A DNA stretch of 64,000 nt from Anagrus nilaparvatae (taxonomy: Eukaryota > Arthropoda > Insecta > Hymenoptera > Mymaridae): contig JAKSXM010000132.1 in the NCBI GenBank assembly GCA_022575985.1, positions 13,206,001-13,270,000 of the forward strand, given 5' to 3'. Under the pieces are notes generated by a model. The model searched no databases, was not told where the DNA came from, and was given only the letters and a program-made list of their open reading frames with translations. Below are positions 25,401 to 35,880 of this stretch, piece by piece. The translations under genes were made by a program, and so were the position numbers. Positions within the stretch are counted from its first letter, which is position 1. Every line of letters starts with the position of its first letter.

Positions 25401-27733
25401 TTATTAGTACGCATCATAGAATTATTAAAAATTATAAAATAAAGCATAAATAATACTTATTCTTTTAGATCGAAACAGAAAGAAATGAAAATATCTTAGC
25501 TGATTTTGTTAGTTTCACTGGCCTCGATTTAAGTTTAGAAAATATTCCAGAAGCTCCTTTAAAACAGCCTAAAACATTGCATGAAATGCTGACGTCAAAA
25601 ATTTTTAACGAGGTAGTAGTTTTGAAAAGAAAAATAACTCCAGGAGAATTATTTTTGATGGTTTTAAAGTATAGCGTAGCAAGAAAAAAAAATTTTACAG
25701 ACACATATTATTTGATGCTTATGGTTAATAGAATATTTGGATACGAGGTCCTTCCTTCAACAAAACATTATATTGATAAATTCTGTAATGATAAGGCTAA
25801 AAATGCCGAGTTTCATGCGGTTTGCCCAACATGTTCTTTATATTTAGGATCATATGAAACAATCCACAAACATCGTGAAATAATTTGTCCTAATTCTTCT
25901 TGCAAAGAAAAAGTAAATGTTGCAAGTAAATCGAGCAACAACTACTTTATAATTATTGACCCATCATATGAGGTGTCAAATTATTTAAGCATGAATGGAG
26001 ATTATTATGATTACGTCGTGCGGGAAAGGAAATCAAAACCAAATGTAATATCTGATATTTACGATGGCCAAAGCTATAAACAATTTGTACAAAATTTACC
26101 AGAATCACAAAAATTTTCTTACTCGACTGCTTGTTTTAACAGTGATGGGGCTGCTGTTTATGAAAGCTCAACGTATTCAATATGGCCCATTTACTTAATG
26201 TTGAACGAGCTTCCCGTACAATCTCGATTTAAAAACATGATAGTATGTGGACTATATTTTGGTAAAAACAAGCCAGACATGAATACATTTCTTCGGCCTT
26301 TTGTGCAGAAAATGAGATTTGTATTACAAACAGGTATAATGTGTAGCATAAAAAATGTTGAAAAAAAAATAAATTTGTATCCATTATGTGGTTGCGTAGA
26401 TACTGATGCACGGTATGAAATGAATGGAACCATAAGATTTAATGGTTATTTGGGCTGTGATTGGTGTAATCATGCAGGAGCATATCATGATGGCTGTTTA
26501 CGATTTCCTAAGCAAGTAGACCCTATTCCTGAACTGAGAGATCATAAAACTTTTATTCAACAAATTTTAGAAGCAGTAGAATCAGAGGAAATAATTGGAG
26601 GAGTAAGATATTGTTCAGCCTTAGCTACCCTAAAATACTTTGATTTTGTTAAGGGCATGGTTCCAGACTATATGCATTGTTTTTTACTTGGAGTAGGAAA
26701 ACAATTCACTAATTATTTATTAAATAGCTTATCAAGAAAACAATTTGAATCGCTAGATTTAGCATTAGCAAACTTTACAGTATGTCACCAACTTAAGAGA
26801 TTATCAAGGCCTCTTACAGAAAGAGGAAAATGGAATGCAAAAGAATACGAAAATTGGATTTTGTATTATAGTGTACCTCTATTGGAGCAGTACTTAGAAA
26901 AAAGAAAATTAAAGCACTGGTGCTTGTTTGTAAAAAGTACGTATTTTTTATTAAAACATGAAATCACAGACGAAGAATTAAATTTAGCCGAACAAATGTT
27001 GAAAGATTTTGTTGATGAAGCAGAAGAAATTTACGGAAAAAGGTGCATGACGTATAATGTGCATCAGCTGTTACACGTTTGTGATAGCGTTCGCAACTGG
27101 GGTCCGTTATGGGCCCACAATTGTTTTTACTTTGAAAATGCACATAGAGATTTATTGAGTGCAATAAATAGTGCTAATGGCATAAATCTACAAATTTTAA
27201 GATTCTTAAATATGCGACATACCTTAGTAATTGTAGAAAATTATGTTAATCCTCATGCAGATATATTGACTACAACATTTTGTGATTCTCTTGAAAAAGA
27301 AGAAACTCAACAATTTGATAAAACAGAAACTGCTACTTATCTGGGAAATAATCAAGATATACCTGACTCTATTATTAATCAATATAATGTTTCTGATAAT
27401 GGTAAAATGTACTTAAAAATGGTCAAAGATAAGGTTTTGTTTTCTTCAATGAATTTGCGAAATTTTAGGTCATGTAATGCGTATGCACAACTAACTGATA
27501 AAAGATTTATTAGAATCATTGGATTTATTGTTGATACTCCCAACAAAGATTTGACATTATGCAATTTTATTGAAGTTCGGACACACAAAAATACAAAGTT
27601 TATGAAAAAAGTTATTAAAATTAGTTCTTCAAAAATATGTGTGTTTACGGAAAATATTTCCAATTTATGCGTTTTCATAAAAGTAGAAAAATCTTCATTT
27701 CTGTGTCCTCTTCCTAATTTATATCATTACTAA
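16456..27733 (+). CDS. CACTA/EnSpm-type DDE transposase (three coding exons, 826 aa)
   Basis: Exons 16456-16560, 19762-19872 and 25469-27733 are joined at GT/AG sites that are all in phase 0. The first exon starts MQRMIYNSYLHKGPDY and an AG acceptor just upstream suggests a 5'UTR exon. The introns are 3.2 and 5.6 kb. Exon 3 alone encodes the catalytic body. A Cys-rich segment CPTC...H..H...CPNSSC lies near residues 191-217. The first catalytic Asp is in NSDGAAVYESS (about residue 298) followed by WPIYLMLNELP. A second acidic site is in CGCVDTDARY (about 383) followed by a CDWCNH zinc-like motif, DYMHCFLLGV is near 472, and Glu is in FENAHRDLL (about 628). This order matches tnp2/EnSpm transposases, and no stop or frameshift is present. 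Known role: cutting at terminal repeats and integration in the nucleus. The animal-type ends (CCC, TA duplication) fit the wider CMC group. Confidence 0.85.
17285..17335. repeat. (TG)n/(TATG)n microsatellite
   Basis: A run of TGTGTGTG followed by TATGTATG units lies in the first transposase intron. Confidence 0.85.
17400..18545. repeat. Tandem array of about 140-175-bp units in transposase intron 1
   Basis: The motif GGACGTAATACTTAATTTTT / GGACGTAGTACCTCAT recurs near 17465, 17588, 17764, 17904, 18060, 18217 and 18371. Each copy is followed by 'gaaagtact...tatctagaattatcg' and 'ccaaaaaatac'. Two unit types (ACCTCAT and ACTTAAT) are mixed, suggesting a partly higher-order organisation. It has no coding potential. 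Confidence 0.75.
18621..18665. repeat. Short perfect hairpin
   Basis: GTAGCTGGTGTA at 18621-18632 is the exact inverse of TACACCAGCTAC at 18654-18665, with a 21-nt loop. It may be the remnant of a small foldback element. Confidence 0.6.
20026..20159. mobile_element. 134-bp MITE with TTAT target duplication
   Basis: Terminal inverted repeats of about 47 bp start CGACGGTCCCTAGGAATAAG, and the two arms are almost perfectly complementary. The tetranucleotide TTAT is present on both flanks (20022-20025 and 20160-20163). The arms are much richer in G+C than the surroundings. It lies in transposase intron 2 and no protein is encoded. Confidence 0.85.
20164..23225. other. Transposase intron 2, no assigned gene
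   Basis: This is mostly AT-rich intronic sequence. One - strand frame (22120-21851) is open for 89 codons. Near 21680-21790 there is a short run of 'agggtccctag' repeats. Nothing else is recognisable. Confidence 0.45.
21851..22120 (-). other. Unassigned 89-codon open frame in transposase intron 2
   Basis: This frame opens with MHIEMILGTSLRTDFYKILY and includes ALLSIKGTKILALAQLQTQH and EAWYELCERNN. Its composition looks more protein-like than that of neighbouring AT-rich frames. I recognise no family. It could be an exon or remnant of a captured host gene or of another nested element. No neighbouring exon was found. Confidence 0.25.
23226..24195. mobile_element. Inverted-repeat element built of about 170-bp tandem units
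   Basis: The left segment 23226-23345 (containing 'aagtttcttgttcgatttagacc', 'gcctacgatagctctcgaaag' and 'gggattttcttaaaactc') is repeated in inverse orientation at about 24075-24190. Between them, four direct units with a 'caggaatccgatgaa' motif occur near 23414, 23588, 23742 and 23917. It is non-coding and located in transposase intron 2. Confidence 0.65.
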
Positions 27734-29487
27734 TTTAGTTCAATTTCATGTTAAGTTTTCATATTATATATGTTTATTTTTAAAAAAATAGTCAATAAAT
27801 TACATTATATGGTTTATAATTAAATTTTATTATGAATATATTTTTATTATAAATGTATTTTTCCCCACACAGACAAACTCAATTTGTCTCAGGGGGTACT
27901 TTACGAAAAATCTATGTATTGTTTTATTTATATATATATTATATATCTTAACTTTTATGTAAATACTCTGTAAATACTCTGTAAGTAATTATGGTCTAAA
28001 TAAATAAATATATATGTATCTTATAACTAAATCTTTTTATAATATAATGTTGAATCTAATGATCATAAGAGAGCTGTAACAATTATACCTACAAAATTAT
28101 TTGCACACATAAATGAGAGCGTTAGCTTCAAAAAAGTTTCTGAATCTTTTCAATATGAATTAAAGTTAAATTAATAATATACTGTAAAATTTACAATTTT
28201 GTCTTCTTTTAATAAAAAAAAAAAAAAATAATCAAGTGGTTTTGAATAAAAAGTGAATGGTTTAAAAAGCCTTTATAAAACCTTTAAATACTGTAAATTA
28301 ATTAATAAACAAGGTTCAAATGCATATGAAACAAAAATTAAAAAATGGTTTTAAACGTATTATAGATCTAAAAAAGATTTAATTCAATTCTGAGAGGTTA
28401 ATTATGTAAAAAGATTCATTATTATCCAATGTTTTTATTCATTTGCAAGTTATTATTCCTAAATACTTAATTTGCAAGTTATTATTATACCCGAAAAAGT
28501 AGAACTGGAGTTGAACAGAGAAAAAATCTTACGAGACTGACAATTGACTTTATGAATACCCATAAATTTTAAGGTAACACTTAAAAGTAATTAACTTAGT
28601 AACTTGTGAGAAATCATATTTTTCTGGTCTATCAAAATCCTAAGCAATTATTTAAAAAAATTGACAGGCTAATATTTATTTAATATATATATGCAATAAA
28701 TTGAAAGTTGTAAATAGATTGCTTGAACCTTCAACTTAGCAAGAATCGCTTCTTTTCATATTCATTTTTTAATGATCACAAACTACATAGAAATTTAGCT
28801 TATTACACGAATTTAAATATTCCGTGCATCGAAAATGATTTAAACATGCTTAAAAAATTCAAATTAATAGATATGACTTTTCTTTATTCGTAAGACTAAG
28901 TCTTAACAAAATTTTTTTTCCACTACGTTATTTAGTCACGAATTTTAGGAATTTGCTTGTGAAAAATTCTCGATACTAACAAATATTTTTAAATAGGAGT
29001 GTTTTAAGAATATTTTTACGTTAAGGAGCCCAAAATTAGATATCAGTGATCCAAAAACTGTATTAGTTGAAAGTTATATTGGAATTTGCGAATATAGACA
29101 AATCACCGCTAATAAAAAGCGTTTTTTCTCTACAAATGGATGCTTGATTTATTTTCTATTCAGGGACCTTTAAATTCATAATTAGTAGCTAATAAAACCT
29201 ATGTAATGAGCTAAATCTTCTTACAGTTTGGATTTATAAAATAGGATGATTTTTGCTATTTAAGAGTGTTCACACTCGATTAAAACCACGATTTTCAGTC
29301 AGTTTCGAATCAGCGAACCGAAACTTCCTTTCTAGACCTTTTCTCATCTTGATTCCCAAAAATTATCCCCTTTCCCCCCTTGGTTAGAATATTATTTATT
29401 ATATGCATTTTTCACCCATCTGTGGGTATATAGTTGCAAAAAGTTAATAAAGTTTAATGTAACCATTCCATTAAAAGTTATTTTTTA
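27734..29487. other. 3' region of the transposase gene, no further gene
   Basis: The transposase stop codon at 27731-27733 is followed by AATAAA-containing sequence near 27791 that could serve as a polyadenylation signal. The remaining 1.7 kb is AT-rich with no recognisable exon, ending at the right terminal repeat. Confidence 0.45.
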
Positions 29488-29711
29488 AAACTTCAGAAAT
29501 AAAAAAATTTTTTGATTATAAATTAGAAAAATTTACAAATTTTTAACGTTTTTTTAAAAAATTATATGTTTTTGAATAATCATATAATTAATCATATAAT
29601 TATTTATATGATTATTGGGTTCAATTAATCATATGATTAATTATATGATTATTCATTTGATTATTTATATGATAAATTATATGATTAGTCATATGATTTT
29701 TTTTGCTTGGG
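29488..29711. repeat. Right terminal inverted repeat with ATCATAT(A/G)A sites
   Basis: Its reverse complement matches 1221-1445, including the CCCAAGC terminus, the A-run, the array of ATCATAT(A/G)A sites and the GAACCC spacer. One visible change (AATCAAATGAAT instead of AATCATATAAAT) lies in the fourth site. Target TA follows at 29712-29713. Confidence 0.9.
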
Positions 29712-29713
29712 TA

Positions 29714-29982
29714 CCAAGCAAGCATTATACATGCCCAGTAGGATCCCAGGGATTACTTTAACGTCCCGTTTAAGGACCTCCGCTAATATCCCATCCAGTG
29801 CCATTTGTATGGTTTTGATAGCCTTGACCATCTCAGCCTCTCTGAATAGTGGCACTTCAACCCTGGGTATATACTCTACCGGATGCTCTCGGATGGGCTA
29901 TTCAGGGAAGAGAGTAACCATTATCCTTTCGGTCGTCGTCACGTTCATCGTATTATCGGACCCCCAGTATAGTTTGCCCATT
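29714..29982 (-). pseudogene. R1-like LINE fragment, copy A, right part
   Basis: Apart from the shared TA target, the sequence matches 34554-34823 essentially base for base and continues the R1-like reverse transcriptase interrupted at 1220. It diverges from copy B at about 29982, where the CR1/Jockey-like LINE begins. Both pieces of copy A belong to one pre-insertion sequence, as shown by uninterrupted copy B. Confidence 0.85.
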
Positions 29983-32900
29983 AAGACTTTGTAACCAAAT
30001 TTTAACTTAAATAATTATAACAAAAGTACGAGACCGAACGCATACTCCCCCAAACTTTTTAAAGGTTGTCATTTTAATGCCAGCTCTCTTTGTAAACCTG
30101 GCCGAATGGATTTTGTCCGTGCTAAATTTCTTTCCGGGGAATATCATGTGATTGCAGTAACCGAGACGTGGTTACACAGTGCCTTCACTGATGTAATGGC
30201 ACAAATTCCAGGTTACACGTTAATTAGAAACGATAGGGAGGGACGCAGTTCGGGAGGAGTAGCATTGTACATAAAAAGTAATATTAAGTATCGTATTCTC
30301 GATAGAAGTTCAGAAACTGGTCATGAAAAATTGGCTGAATTCCTTATTTGTGAAGTTAATCTCTCGAGTTCTTATCTTGTTGTAGCCGTAGTTTATAGAC
30401 CTCCTGACTCAAGATTCCATCAGGGCATTAAATTTTTAGAAAATTTATCCAATATCATTTCAAATTACAGTAATAAATTAATCCTAGGTGACTTTAATGC
30501 CGACATGTTTTATTTTAACCAAAAATCTAACTTGATGTACGAATTTATTTTTGAAAACAGATTATATTTAGTTCCTCACGGTGCAACCCACAAAGGACCT
30601 CAACATCTCTCTGCTATTGACCTCTGTATCGTCGATGAAAATGACCGTATTTTGTCGTATGATAAACTACCCTTTATCAATAATCATTCACTCACAGACG
30701 TTACTCTAGATATTTTCGTTCCGAAAACTCCTTTTGCTCAGATAAAATATAGAAATATAGACGCAATTGTCCAAGATGAATTCACTTTAAGGATGCTAGC
30801 TTATGATTGGTCATTTGCTTTTAAAAGCAGTGATATTGATTTAATTTGGGACACTACTGCTAAACACATCATGACAGTTCTAGATTCATTAGCTCCCTTA
30901 AAAGAGTTTACATTAAATAATAAATCCCTCCCCTGGCTCACACCAGAGTTAAAAACTGAGATGAAAGACCTTAACAAACAATATCGAAAATACTATAGAA
31001 GTCGTAATCAAGAGAGCTATGATCTTTATAAAAATCACAAAGATTCACTGAACCAAAAAATCATTGATGAAAAAATCAAATTCTACTCAGAGAAGCTAAA
31101 TACCAATTGCTCTTCAGAAACACTCTGGAAAGAAATCAACCATTTAGGCCTCACTAAATCTACCGTTAAAGAAAAACCAATCTTTACTCCTGATCAACTC
31201 AATAATTATTTCTTAACCACTCAAAATGCTACCTCACTAGACTCTCCCTTTGAAATCTCAGTAGACACTCCAAGTCAAAACAACTTTAAATTCAAAAGGA
31301 TAAAAATGGAAGACTTAGATTGGGCTTTTAAACAATTTTCCACCAAATCTGTTGGTCCAGATGGTATTTCTCTAAAGGTGTTAAAATTATGTCTCCCTGC
31401 CCTCTCAAGGGTCTTCTTAGCCCTCTTCAATAAATCAATCATTTTGAATAAATTTCCTAGAGCCTGGAAGCATAGTAATATTCTGCCCACAGCCAAAGTC
31501 CCTAACCCAAATTCTCTTGGTGATTATAGGCCAGTATCATTACTCTGTATTATCTCCAAAATATTCGAAAAAATCTTACATAAACAAATTTCTGATTATC
31601 TAAATCAGCATAATTTGTTAGATAGTTTTCAATCTGGTTTTCAGAAACAGCACAGCACACAGACCATTTTAACAAATCTTACTGATGATATCTGTCGTGG
31701 TCACCATTTGGACTTAATTACAATTTTAGTTATGATAGATTTGTCGAAAGCATTTGATAGGGTCTCGCATGAAATCTTATTAAAGAAACTTGTAAACTTT
31801 GGTTTTTCTAAAGATGTAACTGATTGGTTTTCTGAATACCTATCTGATAGAACCCAATCAGTGATCTATGAGAATAAGGTTTCTACTATGAAGAAAATAA
31901 TAAGCGGGGTTCCTCAGGGTTCGGTGTTAGGCCCTCTTCTTTTCCTTATTTATTTAAATGACATAGGAACAAAAATTGTATATTCTAAAAGGCTTTTATA
32001 TGCCGATGATTTGCAAATTTATATTCAGATTCCTTATAAGGATTTTGATCTTGGAATCTCATTATTACAAAATGATATTAAGGAAATTGAAGCTTGGTCC
32101 ACCTCAAACAATTTTGTTATTAACAAAGAAAAAACTAAAGTAATTCTTTTTGGAAAAAATGTTGATGATTTCTACAATTCAAATAACTCTTTCTACTTCG
32201 GTGGGGCAAACATAAAACTTTCTAAAACTGTAAATAACCTTGGCATATTTTTCGATTCTGACATGAAATGGAATTCACATATAAATTTTGTTGTAAAATC
32301 GGTAAACTTCTCTCTTTACAGACTAAGATATTTTAAAAATTTAGTTATGAAAAACCTTCGGAAGCAATTAGTTACTGCTCTTATATTTCCTTTACTCGAT
32401 TATTTTATGTTTCCAATAGGCAACCTGCCCGAATATCAATACGCCAGGTTACAAAAACTTCAAAATGCGGCGGTTCGTTATGTCTGTGATATAAAATATC
32501 CCCTTAGAACATCTCCGGCTAGGATAACTTTAGGTTGGTTGAAAGTTAAGCTAAGGGCAAAATATCTTTGTGCCTCTTATATTTATAACATTTTACAAAA
32601 TTCTAAACCTGAGTATTTGAAATCAAAAATAAATATATATAAGCCAGCCCGTGAGTTGCGTTCCAAAAACAGACCACATCTGACAGTAGAAGTTACAAGA
32701 AACCCTTTTTATAGCAATTCTTCCCTTGTATACATGCTTGCTTTTTGGAATTCTATTCCTGAAAATATTCGATTCTCGTCTTCCATTAACACTTTCAAAG
32801 TTAATCTTCACAAATATCTCTTAGAGATTGATTCACGAGAATCGGGTATCTCATCTCTCACTCCTCACCTTTAACCTCTGTAATTTTCCTGCAAACTGTT

Positions 32901-33147
32901 TCCTCTTTTTTACTTAAATAGTAGTTAAATAAAATCAAATATAATAAAAAATTTTTTTTTTCCTTTTATTTTAAATTTTTATTTACAAATTTATATTATT
33001 ATGTTTATTGTTAAACTTTATTTTTCATTTTTATTTAATTTAACTTACTGTGCAATGCAATTAATGTAATTTTAATGTAATTCATAAATTTTGTATAACA
33101 TTTATACAATAAATAAACTAATAAAAAAAAAAAAAAAAAAAAAAAAA
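29983..33147 (+). mobile_element. CR1/Jockey-like LINE insertion with poly(A) tail, 5'-truncated
   Basis: The element begins abruptly at the break in the R1-like copy, carries one long reading frame, a roughly 250-bp 3' untranslated region and ends in about 25 A residues at 33147. An ORF1 is missing. In-frame codons just upstream of the 30106 ATG (CHFNASSLCKPGR) correspond to the very start of the endonuclease domain, so only the 5' portion was lost. No target duplication could be fixed. Confidence 0.85.
30106..32874 (+). CDS. LINE ORF2: apurinic-like endonuclease plus reverse transcriptase (922 aa)
   Basis: The N-terminal endonuclease shows TETWL (residues 19-23), a VVYRPPDS stretch, LGDFNAD (127-133), AIDLCIVDEND (170-180) and the INNHSLTD region near 191-198, where the usual SDH is modified. 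The reverse transcriptase follows with VGPDGI, DYRPVSLL, SKAFDRVSHEILL (about 546-558), GVPQGSVLGPLLF (about 601) and the catalytic YADD (about 631-634). The C-terminal region includes NNLGIFFDSDMKW and LPEYQYARLQKLQNAAVRY. No stop or frameshift interrupts the frame, so this looks like a young copy. Known function: nicking of target DNA and target-primed reverse transcription in the nucleus. Clade assignment (CR1/Jockey group) is by motif style only. Confidence 0.9.
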   Translation: MDFVRAKFLSGEYHVIAVTETWLHSAFTDVMAQIPGYTLIRNDREGRSSGGVALYIKSNIKYRILDRSSETGHEKLAEFLICEVNLSSSYLVVAVVYRPPDSRFHQGIKFLENLSNIISNYSNKLILGDFNADMFYFNQKSNLMYEFIFENRLYLVPHGATHKGPQHLSAIDLCIVDENDRILSYDKLPFINNHSLTDVTLDIFVPKTPFAQIKYRNIDAIVQDEFTLRMLAYDWSFAFKSSDIDLIWDTTAKHIMTVLDSLAPLKEFTLNNKSLPWLTPELKTEMKDLNKQYRKYYRSRNQESYDLYKNHKDSLNQKIIDEKIKFYSEKLNTNCSSETLWKEINHLGLTKSTVKEKPIFTPDQLNNYFLTTQNATSLDSPFEISVDTPSQNNFKFKRIKMEDLDWAFKQFSTKSVGPDGISLKVLKLCLPALSRVFLALFNKSIILNKFPRAWKHSNILPTAKVPNPNSLGDYRPVSLLCIISKIFEKILHKQISDYLNQHNLLDSFQSGFQKQHSTQTILTNLTDDICRGHHLDLITILVMIDLSKAFDRVSHEILLKKLVNFGFSKDVTDWFSEYLSDRTQSVIYENKVSTMKKIISGVPQGSVLGPLLFLIYLNDIGTKIVYSKRLLYADDLQIYIQIPYKDFDLGISLLQNDIKEIEAWSTSNNFVINKEKTKVILFGKNVDDFYNSNNSFYFGGANIKLSKTVNNLGIFFDSDMKWNSHINFVVKSVNFSLYRLRYFKNLVMKNLRKQLVTALIFPLLDYFMFPIGNLPEYQYARLQKLQNAAVRYVCDIKYPLRTSPARITLGWLKVKLRAKYLCASYIYNILQNSKPEYLKSKINIYKPARELRSKNRPHLTVEVTRNPFYSNSSLVYMLAFWNSIPENIRFSSSINTFKVNLHKYLLEIDSRESGISSLTPHL

Positions 33148-33187
33148 TTGACCTGACAAGATATAAGACAAAATTTTGTTTCTACTC

Positions 33188-34067
33188 TGTGGTACGACGC
33201 TGGCGTACTGGTAGCATACTTTGCTGAAGTTACACCGATCGCTTATAATTGTATGATTTCAAAAGAAATGCAAGCTTTTCAAGAAAATCAATCTTGAATC
33301 ATAACGACTTTACCAAAAGTCTGCTATCAGCTATAAATAGGTATTTTCAGTGAAACTTATCCCAGAAGGGAAGATTTTTAGATATAAAGCACGATTGGTC
33401 GTAAAGCAAAGGGTTGAGAGCTCACTGCTTGAGAGCATCCATTATGTTAAAATCTTCCATTTGCTACCAATTCATATGAGCAATGGCAACTAAAGAAACT
33501 TATGAAATTAGATGTAAAAATAGCCTTATTGAATGATGATTTAGAATTAATATACTTTAAGGATAATAGAAAGTCAAAACACGGTACTCCAGTTGAAGCG
33601 GATTTTGTACACGTTAAAGCAGGATTCTCTCTGTTACAACGTAAAAGTGAAAATTTTATATGAATTTAATTTAGAAAAGTATTGAAAGTGATAAGTGTCA
33701 TAAGTGTGTCAGTAAAGAATTAAATTATAAGGTTTATTTATAGATTCATATGAAGATGATGGATTAGTGTTTTCAGAAAGTATTCACCCAGTGGAAGAAG
33801 TACAAAATTATTTAAAATTGCATTTTAAAATTACGCATGATTTAGCAAATGAGTATGTAGATAAGGGATTCGTTTTTGTATTTATCTAGAGTAAGTAGTT
33901 CAGACATAGAATGTGCAGTTAATTGTACCAGTTTCTTGATTCATATGATCAAGAACATTGGAGTGCCGTTAATAGTATATTTATACCTCGTGTCCAAAAA
34001 AGTAAAGAATGACCCAATTTACACGCAAATTCAATTGCTAGGCCACTTCTATTTCTCTAACCTATAC
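33188..34067 (+). pseudogene. Ty1/copia pol fragment, copy B
   Basis: This is the same decayed copia segment as at 1-740 (bases 33328-34067 match it nearly perfectly), with an extra upstream stretch. The extra part reads MISKEMQAFQENQSW, the family's K-A-M-x-x-E-x-x-S-L-x-x-N-x-T-W block that precedes reverse transcriptase. A DQEHWSAVNSIF-like RNase H start lies near 33955. Stops and frameshifts are the same as in copy A, so both descend from one already dead copy. The right end abuts the antisense R1-like LINE. Confidence 0.8.
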
Positions 34068-34823
34068 GGTTAGGGCCACATCGTCCGCGTACCTGATCAG
34101 GGAGACTCCTTCCGGGATGCCAACGTGCAGCAAGCCTTCAGAACTTTTCCCAGGTATTTGGTTACCTGGAAGTCGTGCTCGAGAGATCGGAGTATGTCGC
34201 CCTATCTAGCGGAATTGAAGGCGTTTTTAACATCCAACGTCACCAGTAGGACGTCTATGCGATTCATTTGCGGCCATTCTCTCCCCACAATTAGGGTATT
34301 CACGACACGCTTGATAGCGTCTAAGGTAAAATCCCCCTCGCGAAAGCCATGCTGTTCCTCAGAGAGATCACCGCCCTCCACGATCGATAACCTTAGTCTA
34401 GACCGAAACATGCTCTCCATCACCTTGCCAATGGTATTTAACATACACAGTGGTCTGTAAGATGATGGAGAGTCGAATGCTCCTCCCTTTCCTTTGTTCA
34501 GGAGCATGAGGCAAGAATTTCACACTTTCCAATCCCTGGGAAACACTTCTGCTACCAAGCAAGCATTATACATGCCCAGTAGGATCCCAGGGATTACTTT
34601 AACGTCCCGTTTAAGGACCTCCGCTAATATCCCATCCAGTGCCATTTGTATGGTTTTGATAGCCTTGACCATCTCAGCCTCTCTGAATAGTGGCACTTCA
34701 ACCCTGGGTATATACTCTACCGGATGCTCTCGGATGGGCTATTCAGGGAAGAGAGTAACCATTATCCTTTCGGTCGTCGTCACGTTCATCGTATTATCGG
34801 ACCCCCAGTATAGTTTGCCTAGG
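33328..34823. repeat. Direct duplicate of the composite at 1-1220 plus 29712-29982
   Basis: Bases 33328-34552 correspond to 1-1220 at a constant offset of 33327 until the 6-bp indel near 34515, and 34553-34823 correspond to 29713-29982. The copies differ by only a few substitutions. This copy lacks the 28.5-kb insertion and therefore serves as its empty site. Confidence 0.9.
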
Positions 34824-35880
34824 GTAGCCGGTGTTTAGCGTCTTTGTGTTCTCGAGAAAGCACCACGGCTTTAGGTTGTTCCCATGCTCTCTGCGACTTC
34901 CGTCTGGTCCTGTGACACTCTCTTCGGAGGTCTGCTATTTTATGGGTCCACCAGTGAACTGGTTTTCTCCCCTTCCATGGCCTTTGTCGAGGCATAGAGG
35001 TGTTGCAAGCCCTGCGTAGTAACGAGGTTACTTTCTTTACTAAGATATCAGCTTCGCTGGGATTTGTGAGTCCTCCGCGCGAAGCCAGGATGGACGCTGA
35101 CTCGATACAAAGATAATCTTCGAATCTGTCCTCGTCCATCTTTGGCACGTTCCAACCTCGGGGTCGCCTCTTGTACGGAGGTCTAGTGACCATTTTGAGT
35201 ACACTTCGTCCCCTGCGGTTGGTTGCAGGCATACTCCATTTTAAGGCCCTAGCGTTAAAGTCTCCACCGAGGATAAAGCTGCCAGTGACCCTGCGGATCG
35301 TGTCTTCACTGCTGGCCAGCTTTTCAGTGAGCACCGCATCCAAGTCGCTTGGGCAGTGATAGAAACTTATATACGTTATCTCCCCGCACGTGGCCAAAAC
35401 GTGGCAATTGCCGCTCCCTTGTCGGGACGTTTGGGCTCTGCCCCAGAGCCATATGGCACAAATATTAGTGCCTTCGGACTACCGTCCTCCCTGTTGTATT
35501 TGCGATGTTTCTCGCTTATTACATGGATACTTATATCTTTGCAAACAATCTGTTGCAAAAAGTCTCGCCATATTCATGTTCGCCTGGAGGACCTGAATCA
35601 TTTTTGATGACACCTGCTTCTCGCCACAGCCAGAGCCTTCCGGTAACTAGGGCAGGAGTTTCCCTCTCCGAGATAGTGCTCCGTGGAGCACTTATCCTTT
35701 CTGGTCTTCAGAGGAAGTACTTGGGCTTTGCCTTGCTGTACTCAGTTCTTTTAAGGCCATCTTTGCCACATTTAAGGCACGCTTTGCTTCTGTCTGGGCC
35801 TTTACGAATATTTCACCGCTACTTTCGGTTTTTGTCGGTCCCCGATGGCCTCTAGTTCAATAAGGACGCTGCCTTATTTG
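34068..35880 (-). pseudogene. R1-like LINE, copy B: ORF1 tail, endonuclease and N-terminal reverse transcriptase
   Basis: Read on the - strand from the right, a gag-like stretch with a CLKCGKDG knuckle near 35770 is followed by the endonuclease start MIQVLQANMNMARL near 35607. Then come ISFYHCPSDLD, ILGGDFNARALKW near 35260 and a basic HWWTHKIADLRRE linker. Next are RT blocks LNKGKGGAFDSPSSYRPLC, HGFREG, LVTLDVKNAFNSAR and finally YADDV at the copia junction. Several frameshifts and stops separate the blocks, and everything after YADD is lost, so it is a dead copy. The higher G+C content contrasts with the surroundings. Confidence 0.85.
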
